Counted from the first letter of the stretch, positions 7,663-16,673 are shown. The stretch: 19,911 bases of DNA from Bacteroidota bacterium (GCA_015490475.1 WFXT01000276.1:1-19911); one strand, 5' to 3'. A program made the numbers and translations. The notes: generated by a model not told the origin, from the letters alone.

Positions 7663-8931
7663 TTATATAATTATGGTTCCCAGGGAATCCAGTTCTAGCA
7701 TCTGTTCTTTACGTGGTCCGTAGGACACTTTTGTTACCGGTACTCCAAGAAATTTCTCTATAAATCCAACAAAAGCCATAAAGTTATTATCGCTTGTATC
7801 TATTTTACTCCAAGATGGAAAGTCTCTATATATAGGTTTAACATCTTCTAAATATGGCACCACTTTAGAGGTTTGATGCCCATTAACTTCATAAACCACG
7901 GCAACCTTCAGAGGTTCAAAGCCAGTCAATACGTCAGCTTTTGTAATGACCAGTTCAGTGACTCCATTTATCATAGTTGCATATTTAAGGGTAACGAGGT
8001 CAAGCCAACCACAGCGTCGTGGTCTCCCTGTTGTTGAACCATACTCTCCCCCTTTTTCTCTTATTTTGTTTGCGATCTCTTGGGGCATTTCAGTAGGGAA
8101 AGGACCGTTGCCCACCCGTGTCGTATATGCTTTAAACACACCAATAACCTTTTTTATGTAGTGAGGAGGAATAGCCAGTCCGATTGACACAGAACCTGTA
8201 ATAGTGCTTGAAGACGTTACATAAGGATATGTCCCCCATTGGATGTCAAGCATGGTTCCCTGTGCTCCTTCGGCAAGCACACGAGCATCACCAAGTTCTT
8301 CCCAGAAATACGGTTCGTCAATGAACTTCAATCCTCTAATAAATTCTATTGCTTCAAACCATTGTTCCTCCATTTTAGGCAAGCTATCTACAAGGTCTTC
8401 ACTATCATAAACCTTAAGAAGTTTCAGATGCTTTTCTTTCAAACGACTATACATCTGTTCAAAGCCTTTTCTTTGTATATCAACCATTCGGATAGCATTA
8501 CGTCCTGTTCTGTCCATATATGAAGGGGCTATTCCTCTTTGCGTTGACCCAATTGAGGCTTTACCTTTGGCACGCTCACTGGCACGGTCAAGCAAAATGT
8601 GAGTAGGCATAATCAACGATGAACGATAAGAAATAAATAGTCTATCTGTAACATCTGATAATACTTCCTGTAATGCTTCAATCTCACTTTTGAGTGTAAT
8701 AGGGTCAACTACCATACCAGCACCAACCACGTTATACTTGGTTGATGATGCTATGCCAGAAGGCAAATGATGAAGTATTATTTTTTTATTATCCACATAG
8801 ATGGTATGTCCAGCATTAGGACCTCCTTGAAACCGAGCCACCACGTCATATTGATCAGCGATAGCATGAACAACTTTTCCTTTTCCTTCATCTCCCCATT
8901 GAAGCCCTAATAAAACATCAACTGTTAACAT
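7663..8931 (-). CDS. purA: Adenylosuccinate synthetase
   Basis: PurA joins IMP and aspartate with GTP, the first committed step to AMP. The start is fixed by the N-terminal motif LLGLQWGDEGKGK, only six residues into the protein. The catalytic pair is Asp14 (WGDEGKGK) and His42 (GPNAGHT). Other landmarks are GSTQRGIAPSYMDRTGR (the IMP-binding loop, usually GSTGRGIGPAY), LAEGAQGTMLDIQWGTYP, YTTRVGNGPFPTE, STTGRPRRCGWLDLV and ITKADVL. The length of 422 residues is normal. It is divergent from katG across a 167-base intergenic region and is followed by the CnoX-type gene. Confidence 0.97.
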   Translation of the reverse strand: MLTVDVLLGLQWGDEGKGKVVHAIADQYDVVARFQGGPNAGHTIYVDNKKIILHHLPSGIASSTKYNVVGAGMVVDPITLKSEIEALQEVLSDVTDRLFISYRSSLIMPTHILLDRASERAKGKASIGSTQRGIAPSYMDRTGRNAIRMVDIQRKGFEQMYSRLKEKHLKLLKVYDSEDLVDSLPKMEEQWFEAIEFIRGLKFIDEPYFWEELGDARVLAEGAQGTMLDIQWGTYPYVTSSSTITGSVSIGLAIPPHYIKKVIGVFKAYTTRVGNGPFPTEMPQEIANKIREKGGEYGSTTGRPRRCGWLDLVTLKYATMINGVTELVITKADVLTGFEPLKVAVVYEVNGHQTSKVVPYLEDVKPIYRDFPSWSKIDTSDNNFMAFVGFIEKFLGVPVTKVSYGPRKEQMLELDSLGTIII

Positions 8932-8956
8932 TAAAATCCCTTTTAAAATCCTGAGG

Positions 8957-8964
8957 TAAAGTTA
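8957..8964 (-). promoter_or_regulatory. Candidate -7 box for purA
   Basis: On the minus strand TAACTTTA differs from the TAnnTTTG consensus only in the last base. A start near 8950 would leave a leader of about 19 bases before the purA ATG at 8931. The nearest TTTG upstream (8992-8989) is 24 bases away, somewhat too far, so the call is tentative. Confidence 0.4.
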
Positions 8965-9047
8965 CGGTATTAATTGGATAGAGGAAGTCAAAGCAGGGAA
9001 TAATTGCACTGTAGGGAACTGGGATGGGTGCATTATTGTTTCATTAA

Positions 9048-9078
9048 TTTGAACTTAATCTAAATTTTCATAACTTTG
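9048..9078 (+). promoter_or_regulatory. Bacteroidota-type promoter for katG
   Basis: TTTG at 9048-9051, then exactly 19 bases, then TAACTTTG at 9071-9078, is a full match to the Bacteroidota -33/-7 consensus. Transcription would start near 9085, giving a leader of about 14 bases before the katG ATG at 9099. I see no clear OxyR or PerR operator around it. The rest of the purA-katG gap (8965-9047) shows nothing else recognisable. Confidence 0.75.
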
Positions 9079-9098
9079 TAAATGAAAATCACATAGCC

Positions 9099-11336
9099 AT
9101 GCAAGAGAAAAAGCAAATCCAGGAAGCACAAGGGATGAACAATGGCAAATCCAATGGTTGCCCATTCCATGATGTGGTCATTAAGGCAACTGCTTCACAA
9201 GCACCCCCAATTTATCAGAAGTATCCAAACCTTCCCCGGTTAGATGTTTTAAGGAAACACTCGGAGAAGTCCAATCCAATGGACAAAGACTTCAATTACG
9301 TTGAGGAATTCAAAAAACTGGATTACTGGGCTCTTAAGGAAGACCTTAAAAAGCTAATGACCGAATCACAGGACTGGTGGCCCGCTGATTTTGGTCACTA
9401 TGGGGGATTATTTATTAGATTGGCATGGCATAGCGCTGGTTCATACCGTGTTTTTGACGGCAGAGGAGGTGCTAACACTGGTTCCATCCGATTTGGTCCC
9501 CGAATTGGTTGGCCCGACAATGCTAATTTGGATAAAGCTATAAGGCTTCTCTGGCCCATTAAGAAGAAATACGGAAAACGGATATCCTGGGCAGACCTTA
9601 TCATACTGGCAGGCAATGTAGCAATGGAGTCAATGGGCTTTAAGACCCTGGGCTTTTCAGGAGGGAGAGAAGATGTATATGAAGCAGAGGATAATGTATT
9701 TTGGGGACCAGAGGAAGAATGGCTTGACGACAAGAGGCACAGTGAAGATGGTAAGTTGGACGCACCGCTGGCAGCGACTCAAATGGGATTAATATATGTC
9801 AATCCAGAAGGACCTGGTGGCAAACCTGACCCTGTTGCAGCGGCAAAGGAAATAAGAGATTCCTTTGCAAGAATGGGAATGAACGATGAGGAGACAGTAG
9901 CTTTGATTGCAGGAGGACACTCTTTCGGAAAAGCACATGGTGCAGTGCCCAAGGAATATGTTGGTCCAGAACCGCTGGCAGAGGACGTTGAAAGCATGGG
10001 GCTAGGCTGGAAAAACAAATATGGCAAAGGACATTCAGAGCACACCTTCACCAGTGGTTTAGAGGGCTCATGGACGACGACGCCCACTAAGTGGAGCCAC
10101 GATTTCTTCAAGCATCTTTTTGAATATGACTGGGAACCAGTAAAGAGTCCCGCTGGCGGCTGGCAGTGGAAACCTAAACAAGATGTTAAGACTGTTCCTG
10201 ATGCATTCGATCCAGATAAGAAACATCCCCCAATGATGCTCACTACAGACCTGGCATTGCGTTATGACCCAATTTATGAGAAAATAGCACGCAGATTCTA
10301 CGAAAATCCAGAAGAATTTGAGAAAGCATTTGCGCGAGCATGGTTTAAACTGACACATAGAGATATGGGACCCCCCACCAGATATGTTGGACCGGAAGTG
10401 CCCAAGGAAACCTTTCTATGGCAAGACCCCTTACCAGAAAGGGATTTTGACCTTATTGATGAAAAGGATGCCGAGGAATTGAAGAGAAAAATCCTTTCTG
10501 CTGGACACACAATTTCTGAATTAGTTCTGGTAGCCTGGGCTGCTGCCTCCACATATCGTAATTCTGACAAACGAGGCGGCGTTAATGGAGCCAGAATAAG
10601 ACTTAAACCACAAATAGATTGGGAAGCTAACAATCCTCCTGTGCTTCGTAGGGTTTTAGCAACTTATGAAAAGATAAAAGAAGAATTCAATAGCAAGCAA
10701 ACAGGAAACAAACGAATAACCATTGCGGACCTAATTGTTTTAGGTGGCATTGCAGGTATTGAAGAAGCAATCAGAAAAGCAGGATATGACATTAAAGTTC
10801 CTTTCACTCCAGGACGTGTAGATGCAGGATATGAACACACAGATGTTGAGTCATTCTGTGTTCTGGAACCTGTTGCCGATGGCTTCCGTAATTATTATAA
10901 CTTTAATAGAACGACTGCTCCAGCAGAACACTGGTTAGTGGACAAGGCAGACTTGTTAACCCTTTCTGTTCCCGAAATGGTTGTATTGCTTGCAGGCCTC
11001 AGAACACTTGGTGTTATATATGACCTTTCCGATACAGGAGTATTAACAAAAACGCCAGGAGTCCTCAACAATCAATATTTTGTTAACCTGCTTGATATGC
11101 GTTATGAATGGAAACCAGCCGATGACAAAAAATACCTGTACTATGGATACGACAGAAAGACTGGAGAGAAGGTGTGGACAGCAACCAGAGTGGACCTCAT
11201 TCTTGGTCACGATCCAGAATTAAGGGCTATCTGTGAAGTTTATGGAGCCGATGATGCTAATGAGAAATTCATCAAGGATTTTGTCAAAGTATGGGACAAA
11301 GTGATGATGCTAGACAGATTTGACCTTCACCATTGA
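9099..11336 (+). CDS. katG: Catalase-peroxidase
   Basis: KatG is a haem enzyme that removes hydrogen peroxide by catalase and broad peroxidase reactions. The duplicated peroxidase fold is complete at 745 residues. In the active N-terminal half the distal Arg107-Trp110-His111 lie in RLAWHSAGSYR, followed by GRGGANTGSIRF. The proximal haem ligand is His274 (LIAGGHSFGKAHGA). The Trp110-Tyr233-Met259 set that forms the covalent adduct of this family is present (MGLIYVNPEGP and FARMGMNDEE). The C-terminal half (from about residue 440) repeats the fold with SELVLVAWAAASTYRNSDKRGG and has lost the haem ligands, as usual. There is no signal peptide, so it is cytoplasmic. It forms a single-gene unit between its own promoter and a strong terminator. 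Confidence 0.97.
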   Translation: MQEKKQIQEAQGMNNGKSNGCPFHDVVIKATASQAPPIYQKYPNLPRLDVLRKHSEKSNPMDKDFNYVEEFKKLDYWALKEDLKKLMTESQDWWPADFGHYGGLFIRLAWHSAGSYRVFDGRGGANTGSIRFGPRIGWPDNANLDKAIRLLWPIKKKYGKRISWADLIILAGNVAMESMGFKTLGFSGGREDVYEAEDNVFWGPEEEWLDDKRHSEDGKLDAPLAATQMGLIYVNPEGPGGKPDPVAAAKEIRDSFARMGMNDEETVALIAGGHSFGKAHGAVPKEYVGPEPLAEDVESMGLGWKNKYGKGHSEHTFTSGLEGSWTTTPTKWSHDFFKHLFEYDWEPVKSPAGGWQWKPKQDVKTVPDAFDPDKKHPPMMLTTDLALRYDPIYEKIARRFYENPEEFEKAFARAWFKLTHRDMGPPTRYVGPEVPKETFLWQDPLPERDFDLIDEKDAEELKRKILSAGHTISELVLVAWAAASTYRNSDKRGGVNGARIRLKPQIDWEANNPPVLRRVLATYEKIKEEFNSKQTGNKRITIADLIVLGGIAGIEEAIRKAGYDIKVPFTPGRVDAGYEHTDVESFCVLEPVADGFRNYYNFNRTTAPAEHWLVDKADLLTLSVPEMVVLLAGLRTLGVIYDLSDTGVLTKTPGVLNNQYFVNLLDMRYEWKPADDKKYLYYGYDRKTGEKVWTATRVDLILGHDPELRAICEVYGADDANEKFIKDFVKVWDKVMMLDRFDLHH

Positions 11337-11393
11337 CCTGCAGTCTTTTAGCGTCGCTCTCCGCATAGGGCTACGCTTCCTCCAACACCGAAG

Positions 11394-11439
11394 GGGCAGG
11401 CTCCCGCAATGTAGGGAGTTCTGCCCTGTTTTTATTTTT
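11394..11439 (+). terminator. Intrinsic terminator after katG
   Basis: GGGCAG (11394-11399) pairs with CTGCCC (11421-11426) and CTCCC (11401-11405) with GGGAG (11414-11418), giving an 11-pair stem with a small internal bulge and an 8-base loop. TGTTTTTATTTTT follows directly. It acts for the plus strand only, since no T run lies on the other side for the convergent T9SS gene. Confidence 0.88.
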
Positions 11440-11476
11440 GAACTAATGCCTCAGACTACATCCCTATAAAGAAGGA

Positions 11477-14400
11477 TTAGTTATTACTCAAACATTTACA
11501 TTTGCAGTATTTTTTAATATTAATACAAAACAGAGACATCTCTTTTTTGAGAAATTGTTTTCCTTCACATTGATATAGCACCATATAAACATAAACATCA
11601 GGGAAAACTTTCCTACCCTGATAAGTAGCATCCCAGCTAACAAGGCTATTTCCTTTGCTATCAAATTCCACATCACTCGCAGAAAATAGCAATTCACCCC
11701 ATTGATTCCTTACCTCCCATTTCAAGACTTTCACAAACGGATTGACAGAATATAATCTAAACTCATCATTTAAACCATCGTCATTGGGCGTGAAAGCGTT
11801 GGGTACAAATAAAGTACTATCACAAGATACCTCCAATATTCTTATGAACACACTATCTGCTATTTGACAACCTTTTTCATCATAACCATAAGCAACAATG
11901 AGAGTAGAATCTTTTAATAAACCAGAAGGAACCGAAAAAGTATTTTCATTATAAGCGAAAGGACGATTGCTTATAGTCCAGAAATAATAATTAGCATCAG
12001 TACTCAGTTGCAAATTAACAGTTGTTCCTTCATACACAACAGTATCTCCCAAAATTTCCAAATAGGGACCGTAATCAACGTATACAAACATGGAATCACT
12101 CCATTCACATCCTTTAACATCCTTTGTCCTTGCTATTAGTTGCAAATCATCTATTGGAATTATACTTACTTCCCTACATGAATCACAATTTATAATCTGG
12201 GGATATGAATTCCACATAACAGAGTAATCTACATAATGAGAGATATTGAGGGTTATCTGAGGAGTATCATGCCAGCATATAATAGTATCATTTAAGTAAA
12301 ACTTTGGTGCCGGAAGGACAGTAAATAGAGCTGTATCAGAGGCAATGCAACCAAAAGAATCTTTTATCAGCACGATAACAGTACTAGTAGCCTCAGGTTT
12401 CAGAGATACTGAATCACAAGTTGCACACTCAAAGTCTGTATTACTTACTATCCACAGGTATTCCAGAGTGGTGATTGCATTTTCCACATTTGGTTTCAAT
12501 ACAACATATTGGGTTCCGTAGCAAACTTCCGTATCCGGAATGGCGACTTTCAATTCAGGTAATACTGGAACAAACACCGAATCAGTGAGGACACAACCCA
12601 ACGCATCAGTAACTTTAATCTCTATGGTAGCGGAATCAAATCCCACTACTGAAGTAATTGCACATGTGTCACAGTTTACTATTACATTTCCATCAGCAGA
12701 TATTTGATATGTATAAGGGGTCCATGTTCCTGTTGGAGTAATTCCCAGAGTTCCCTCTTCACCATAACAAAGAGGTATTTCTGGGAGAGCAATATAGTCA
12801 AAGTCTGGATATGACACATCAAATTGCATCGTATCCCGCCACGTGCATCCCCATTTATTTTCTATAAAAACCGAAACATAGATAGGAGTATCAGGAAAGA
12901 ACACTTTGGTAATAGCACAGGTATCGCACAATACAAACTGTGAAGGTGCTATCTCTACCCTATTGTATGGCATTCCATAGGAAGGAGGAACTTGTAAAAC
13001 TACACTATCGTGATAACACACCGGGGTATCATATAAATAAAACACAGGCCTTGGGAGTATATTTATATAGGCAGTATCATAATACTGACAGGAGAAAGCA
13101 TCAGTAACTTTAACTATAACATTACCGGAGTCTTGAGCGGACACAAGGACTGAATCGCAAGTATCGCAAATTAAAATAATTCCCGGTTCAGCATCCCATG
13201 TGTACATCAAGGGAGAACGACTAAAATTATATGAAGGAATTATTAGAATAGTGTCTTCTTCCACACATATAGAAGTATCTGGTATGGAGACAATTAGCCT
13301 TTTTACAACAGGAATATTCAATGTATCGCTTAGTGAACAACCAACTGCATCAGTTATGCTAATATACAAATCAAAGGAATCTGAAGCATAAGCATCAAAA
13401 GAAAAGCAGGTATCGCAAGATAGCCATATTGAATCTCCATTAACACTAATCCTAAACGCAGGGAACGACCCATTTACAGAGACGTTGATTGATGCAGTAT
13501 CGTAATAGCACAACGGCAGTGGTGTAGTAATGCTTGGAATAGCGTCCAAAATTCCAATGTCAACATATAACGTATCAACATAATCACAATTGTTTTCGTA
13601 ATAAAGAGTAATTGTATCCCGTGTTATCCCTGATGGGGGATAGTAAACGACATATTCAGAGGTGTCACCTGTACTCCATAAATATGGTGGAGAAATAGTA
13701 GTATCTACATACAATACTAAGGAGTCTCCGAAGCATACCGTATCTGTTCCCAAGTCATTAACAAGGGGTTTAGGACCAATCCATACCGATTTGGTTAGAG
13801 AACCACAAAGATTCATAGCTGTTACATAATTCAGTGTTATTTGATACGTATCCGCTGTAGCATAAACGTGGTAAACTGTATCACCTACTTTTATTGTTCC
13901 ATCTCCGAGATCCCATGCATATTGAACTATATCAACATTTCCGATAACTTCTAAGGTAATCATAATAGTGTCACCAGGACATGTAACATCACTAGTTAGA
14001 GCTCTCACATCAAAATCAATAAGACTTTTAGCTCTGCTACCTGCCAAATATCCATACGATTCATAACTTCCGTATCCATACACGGTAGCAACGAAACCAT
14101 CAGGATTTTCAAGAACATATGTTCCCGTATTCAGGGTTAATACTGCATAAGAATAATTAGGATCCCCCGGGAAAGGATTAAACAAGGCACCAATATTAGC
14201 TCCATTGAGTAAAGTATTGTTGACACTTGGAGTTGGAACAATTACATTTACATAATAAGAGTTTATATTGCCTGTGGCTATTGCTTCAAACACTACATAT
14301 TGCATTCTCTGCTCAATAGGTGGTATGATAACATAAAATGGGTCTGCGGGGACACCATCACAGTCCTGACTTGCTGAATACTGAGCCACCTGAGCAGGTT

Positions 14401-15274
14401 CAGAAGTTTCTATTATCACTGCTCCCGTAAATGACCCCTCCCAATATTGCCCGGCATTTAGAGTGGCTACCTGAACGCCATTGGCAGTTACCACCGTGTT
14501 GTTATAGAAAGCGGCAACCCTTACTATGTTATATGTCCTTGTTTGCAACGGAGCCACATAAAATCTTTTCCCCCATGTTTCCACCGGAAACATTTGTTCA
14601 TATATATGGTCGCAACAACAGGCAAATGAACCATTAGTACAGATATTACCACATGTATTGCCAGCAAACACTGCAATAGGTTTACATTCCCCCGTAGCAG
14701 TAGATACTGATTTTATAATAGTTCCTGTTAATTGCGCCCCCCTAATGACGTATGTTTGTCCTCGGTTTAGAGTTATAGTAGTCGGTGTTAAGGAACCCGG
14801 TTGAGTAATTTCAACAACTGTTCCATTTTCAACAGCTATAATCCCCACTACATCATCTCCAATAGATGCAAGATCATGAGACATAACAACGTATTGTTGA
14901 CCTAATGCTTCACGAGGCAAAACAACTGTTATTTCAGATGTTGCAGTCAAAAGGTTAGCAGCCCATACAGATATTGTATCTGAGGCAACAACCTGAATAG
15001 CTTGATTAACTGCTCCACTTGGTATGTTAACCACGGTATTTGTATTGGCATTCACTGTAAAAGGAATTGTCGTTCCTGAAGCAGGAATATTAACTGTACC
15101 TGTTACATTCCTGTCTGAAGAAATGTAAATTCTCAACTGGGATGTAGAGTAATTGTCTAAAAACATTAGCCAGAACTCTGTTCCCATGGTTGTTTGAGCT
15201 ACACTAATTGATGCAGAAAAGATAGTAACTAAGACTAAGAACAACAAAAGCCTTCTATGCTTCCACATTTTCAT
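11477..15274 (-). CDS. Large T9SS-secreted adhesin-like protein with IgGFc-binding-like, PKD and CHU_C domains
   Basis: This is a 1265-residue secreted protein. I start it at ATG 15274 because it is followed at once by a signal peptide (MKMWKHRRLLLFLVLVTIF, cleavage likely after SVA at residue 26) and a promoter lies just upstream; the frame stays open to 15358. Domains in order from this start: an IgGFc-binding-like region of about residues 29-420 (GTEFWLMF, then a Cys-rich stretch CGNICTNGSFACCCD); a PKD-like domain of about 425-500 (YAWDLGDGT); an Ig-like module without the full cysteine set; six modules of about 82 residues (575-1070), each with four cysteines; one further cysteine-poor module; and a C-terminal CHU_C (gliding-motility C-terminal) domain from about 1150 (LFVPNAFTPNDDGLNDEF, NQWGELLF, SWDATYQGRKVFPDVYVYMV). 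About 17 extra Lys/Cys-rich residues follow the usual CHU_C end. It is probably a surface or matrix protein; the ligand is unknown. Confidence 0.85.
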   Translation of the reverse strand: MKMWKHRRLLLFLVLVTIFSASISVAQTTMGTEFWLMFLDNYSTSQLRIYISSDRNVTGTVNIPASGTTIPFTVNANTNTVVNIPSGAVNQAIQVVASDTISVWAANLLTATSEITVVLPREALGQQYVVMSHDLASIGDDVVGIIAVENGTVVEITQPGSLTPTTITLNRGQTYVIRGAQLTGTIIKSVSTATGECKPIAVFAGNTCGNICTNGSFACCCDHIYEQMFPVETWGKRFYVAPLQTRTYNIVRVAAFYNNTVVTANGVQVATLNAGQYWEGSFTGAVIIETSEPAQVAQYSASQDCDGVPADPFYVIIPPIEQRMQYVVFEAIATGNINSYYVNVIVPTPSVNNTLLNGANIGALFNPFPGDPNYSYAVLTLNTGTYVLENPDGFVATVYGYGSYESYGYLAGSRAKSLIDFDVRALTSDVTCPGDTIMITLEVIGNVDIVQYAWDLGDGTIKVGDTVYHVYATADTYQITLNYVTAMNLCGSLTKSVWIGPKPLVNDLGTDTVCFGDSLVLYVDTTISPPYLWSTGDTSEYVVYYPPSGITRDTITLYYENNCDYVDTLYVDIGILDAIPSITTPLPLCYYDTASINVSVNGSFPAFRISVNGDSIWLSCDTCFSFDAYASDSFDLYISITDAVGCSLSDTLNIPVVKRLIVSIPDTSICVEEDTILIIPSYNFSRSPLMYTWDAEPGIILICDTCDSVLVSAQDSGNVIVKVTDAFSCQYYDTAYINILPRPVFYLYDTPVCYHDSVVLQVPPSYGMPYNRVEIAPSQFVLCDTCAITKVFFPDTPIYVSVFIENKWGCTWRDTMQFDVSYPDFDYIALPEIPLCYGEEGTLGITPTGTWTPYTYQISADGNVIVNCDTCAITSVVGFDSATIEIKVTDALGCVLTDSVFVPVLPELKVAIPDTEVCYGTQYVVLKPNVENAITTLEYLWIVSNTDFECATCDSVSLKPEATSTVIVLIKDSFGCIASDTALFTVLPAPKFYLNDTIICWHDTPQITLNISHYVDYSVMWNSYPQIINCDSCREVSIIPIDDLQLIARTKDVKGCEWSDSMFVYVDYGPYLEILGDTVVYEGTTVNLQLSTDANYYFWTISNRPFAYNENTFSVPSGLLKDSTLIVAYGYDEKGCQIADSVFIRILEVSCDSTLFVPNAFTPNDDGLNDEFRLYSVNPFVKVLKWEVRNQWGELLFSASDVEFDSKGNSLVSWDATYQGRKVFPDVYVYMVLYQCEGKQFLKKEMSLFCINIKKYCKCKCLSNN
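12065..13552 (-). repeat. Six tandem four-cysteine Ig-like modules in the T9SS protein
   Basis: Six consecutive protein modules of 80-85 residues repeat the pattern Cys, about 30 residues, Cys-x-x-Cys (CDTC four times, CATC and CDSC once each), about 22-24 residues, then (Gly/Ser)-Cys before a strand like SDTL. The C-x-x-C motifs recur every 80-85 residues. The DNA copies are diverged, so the repeat is old at the protein level and is not a recent nucleotide duplication. Similar C-x-x-C plus GC modules are common in CHU_C proteins of Bacteroidota. Confidence 0.8.
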
Positions 15275-15312
15275 CGTTTTAAGATTGGTACTTATCACAT
15301 TGCTCTCTGTGG

Positions 15313-15344
15313 CAAATATAAGAAATTTTATCCTACCTGAACAA
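15313..15344 (-). promoter_or_regulatory. Bacteroidota-type promoter for the large T9SS protein
   Basis: Read on the minus strand, TTG at 15344-15342 is followed after 21 bases by TATATTTG (15320-15313), a full TAnnTTTG match. Transcription would start near 15306, downstream of the longest possible start (15358) and 32 bases before ATG 15274, which supports the shorter reading. Confidence 0.65.
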
Positions 15345-15387
15345 GAACACTCATGCAAGTTTTAGTCCAATGCTTTATCTTAGTATA

Positions 15388-16602
15388 ATGATAGGACGTA
15401 AAGTCTTTTTAATAGTAGGCACATTGAACCCTTTTCTTCTGGGCCAGCATTTTATCAAACATTCAGGAAACCCGGTCTTTGCCCCCATAAACATAATCTA
15501 CGAGCAACGGGGTATTGGAAGTCCGGCGGTAATATTGAGAAATGACACGTTCCACATGCTTTATGCTTCGGGAAGCCCAGATAGAAAAGGGTATATCAGT
15601 TATGCTTTTTCTACTGATGGCATCAACTGGACTCGTTACAACAATGGCATTCCTGTTTTCTTTCCCAACACAGCAGGATGGGACTCGTTCTTTCTGGACA
15701 CGCCAGAATTTCTGTATCACGACTCGCTTAAAAAGTTCGTCATGTATTACTTTGGCGATACGGATGGCTCGCCCGAAAGTAGCGCTATTGGCATTGCTAT
15801 ATCGGACGATTTGAAAACATGGACCCGATATTCTGGAAATCCCGTTCTGGGACCTGGCGCCCGCAACGAATGGGATGGACTCTTTGTTGAATCGCCTTCC
15901 GTAGCCTACGCATGGGGACAATATTGGATGGTCTATACAGGTGTGGACACTTTGTGGCGAACGAGAATAGGGCTCGCTGTGTCTCCCGATGGCTTCCAAT
16001 GGACCAAGTTCCCCGGGAATCCGATTATTAAACCTGAACACCCATGGGAATCGTTGGGTACTGCCACACCCACAATCCTCTTTGATGGCAACTCGCTCAA
16101 AATATGGTATTGCGGTGCAAGCATTTCAGACTTCCTTAGCGATAATCAGATTGATACTCTTTATGTAGGACTGGCATATTCCTTTGACGGAACAACGTGG
16201 CTTAAAGATAGTAGTGCTCCTCTGCTTTCTACATATGACCCACCTGTTGACCAGCGTGGTCCATGGGCTCCCGATGTGGTTTATGTGCCTGACTCGGGTA
16301 AATATTATATGTGGTATGAAACAGCCACAGGGTTTGGTTTCGCCACAGCAAAGGCTCCTGTGAGCCACACCTTGGAAATTGAACCTATAATTGACAGTTC
16401 AGTATTTATCATTCAAGGACATTACCTATGGATAAGCACTTCAGGGCGATTTTACATATTTGATGTGTCAGGGCGACTGATTGAAGAAATAAGAACCTCT
16501 AAGCCTCAATTTGTAAACTTATCTCATTTAAGTGCAGGGGTTTACTTAATGTGTAATGAAGCAGAGGGCAAATTATGCAGAAGATTTTTTGTTGATAAAT
16601 AA
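15388..16602 (+). CDS. Secreted five-bladed beta-propeller protein (GH43/GH130-like) with T9SS type A sorting domain
   Basis: This protein of 404 residues is likely exported by Sec and T9SS. It starts at ATG 15388 with a hydrophobic signal-like segment (MIGRKVFLIVGTLNPFLLGQ); ATG 15370 would add six residues. The body, to about residue 325, has five blade-like repeats marked by S-x-DG-x-x-WT and NP(V/I) motifs, for example STDGINWTRY, ISDDLKTWTRYSGNPVL and SPDGFQWTKFPGNPII, with intervening MLYASG, MVYTGVD, IWYCGA and MWYETA strands. This resembles the fold shared by GH43, GH32 and GH130 glycoside hydrolases. I cannot assign catalytic acids with confidence, so activity and substrate are open. 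The last 65 residues (FYIFDVSGRLIEEI, LSAGVYLMCNEAEGKLCRRFFVDK) form a type A sorting domain. It is divergent from the CHU_C protein across 113 bases. Confidence 0.8.
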   Translation: MIGRKVFLIVGTLNPFLLGQHFIKHSGNPVFAPINIIYEQRGIGSPAVILRNDTFHMLYASGSPDRKGYISYAFSTDGINWTRYNNGIPVFFPNTAGWDSFFLDTPEFLYHDSLKKFVMYYFGDTDGSPESSAIGIAISDDLKTWTRYSGNPVLGPGARNEWDGLFVESPSVAYAWGQYWMVYTGVDTLWRTRIGLAVSPDGFQWTKFPGNPIIKPEHPWESLGTATPTILFDGNSLKIWYCGASISDFLSDNQIDTLYVGLAYSFDGTTWLKDSSAPLLSTYDPPVDQRGPWAPDVVYVPDSGKYYMWYETATGFGFATAKAPVSHTLEIEPIIDSSVFIIQGHYLWISTSGRFYIFDVSGRLIEEIRTSKPQFVNLSHLSAGVYLMCNEAEGKLCRRFFVDK

Positions 16603-16673
16603 CAATGTTATGCAAGTTTCGCTTATAAAAAGAATACGCATATTTGTATCGTTAATAGAGTAAACCCGTTACA

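Noticed and set aside
9779..10633. Several long minus-strand open frames inside katG
   Set aside because: They are shadows of a well-conserved coding gene and show no family features of their own.
11477..11560. Possible frameshift at the A6 run near the 3' end of the T9SS protein
   Set aside because: The CHU_C pattern is intact up to the expected end (KKEMSLF); the extra Lys/Cys residues are simply a late stop, and the alternative frame does not improve the match.
15275..15358. Longer N-terminus for the large T9SS protein (start at 15358)
   Set aside because: The promoter -7 box at 15313-15320 lies inside it, and the signal peptide begins right at ATG 15274.
15384..15389. TATAAT as a promoter for the propeller gene
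   Set aside because: It overlaps the chosen ATG at 15388 and has no -35 partner; it fits only if translation starts further downstream, which would remove the signal peptide.
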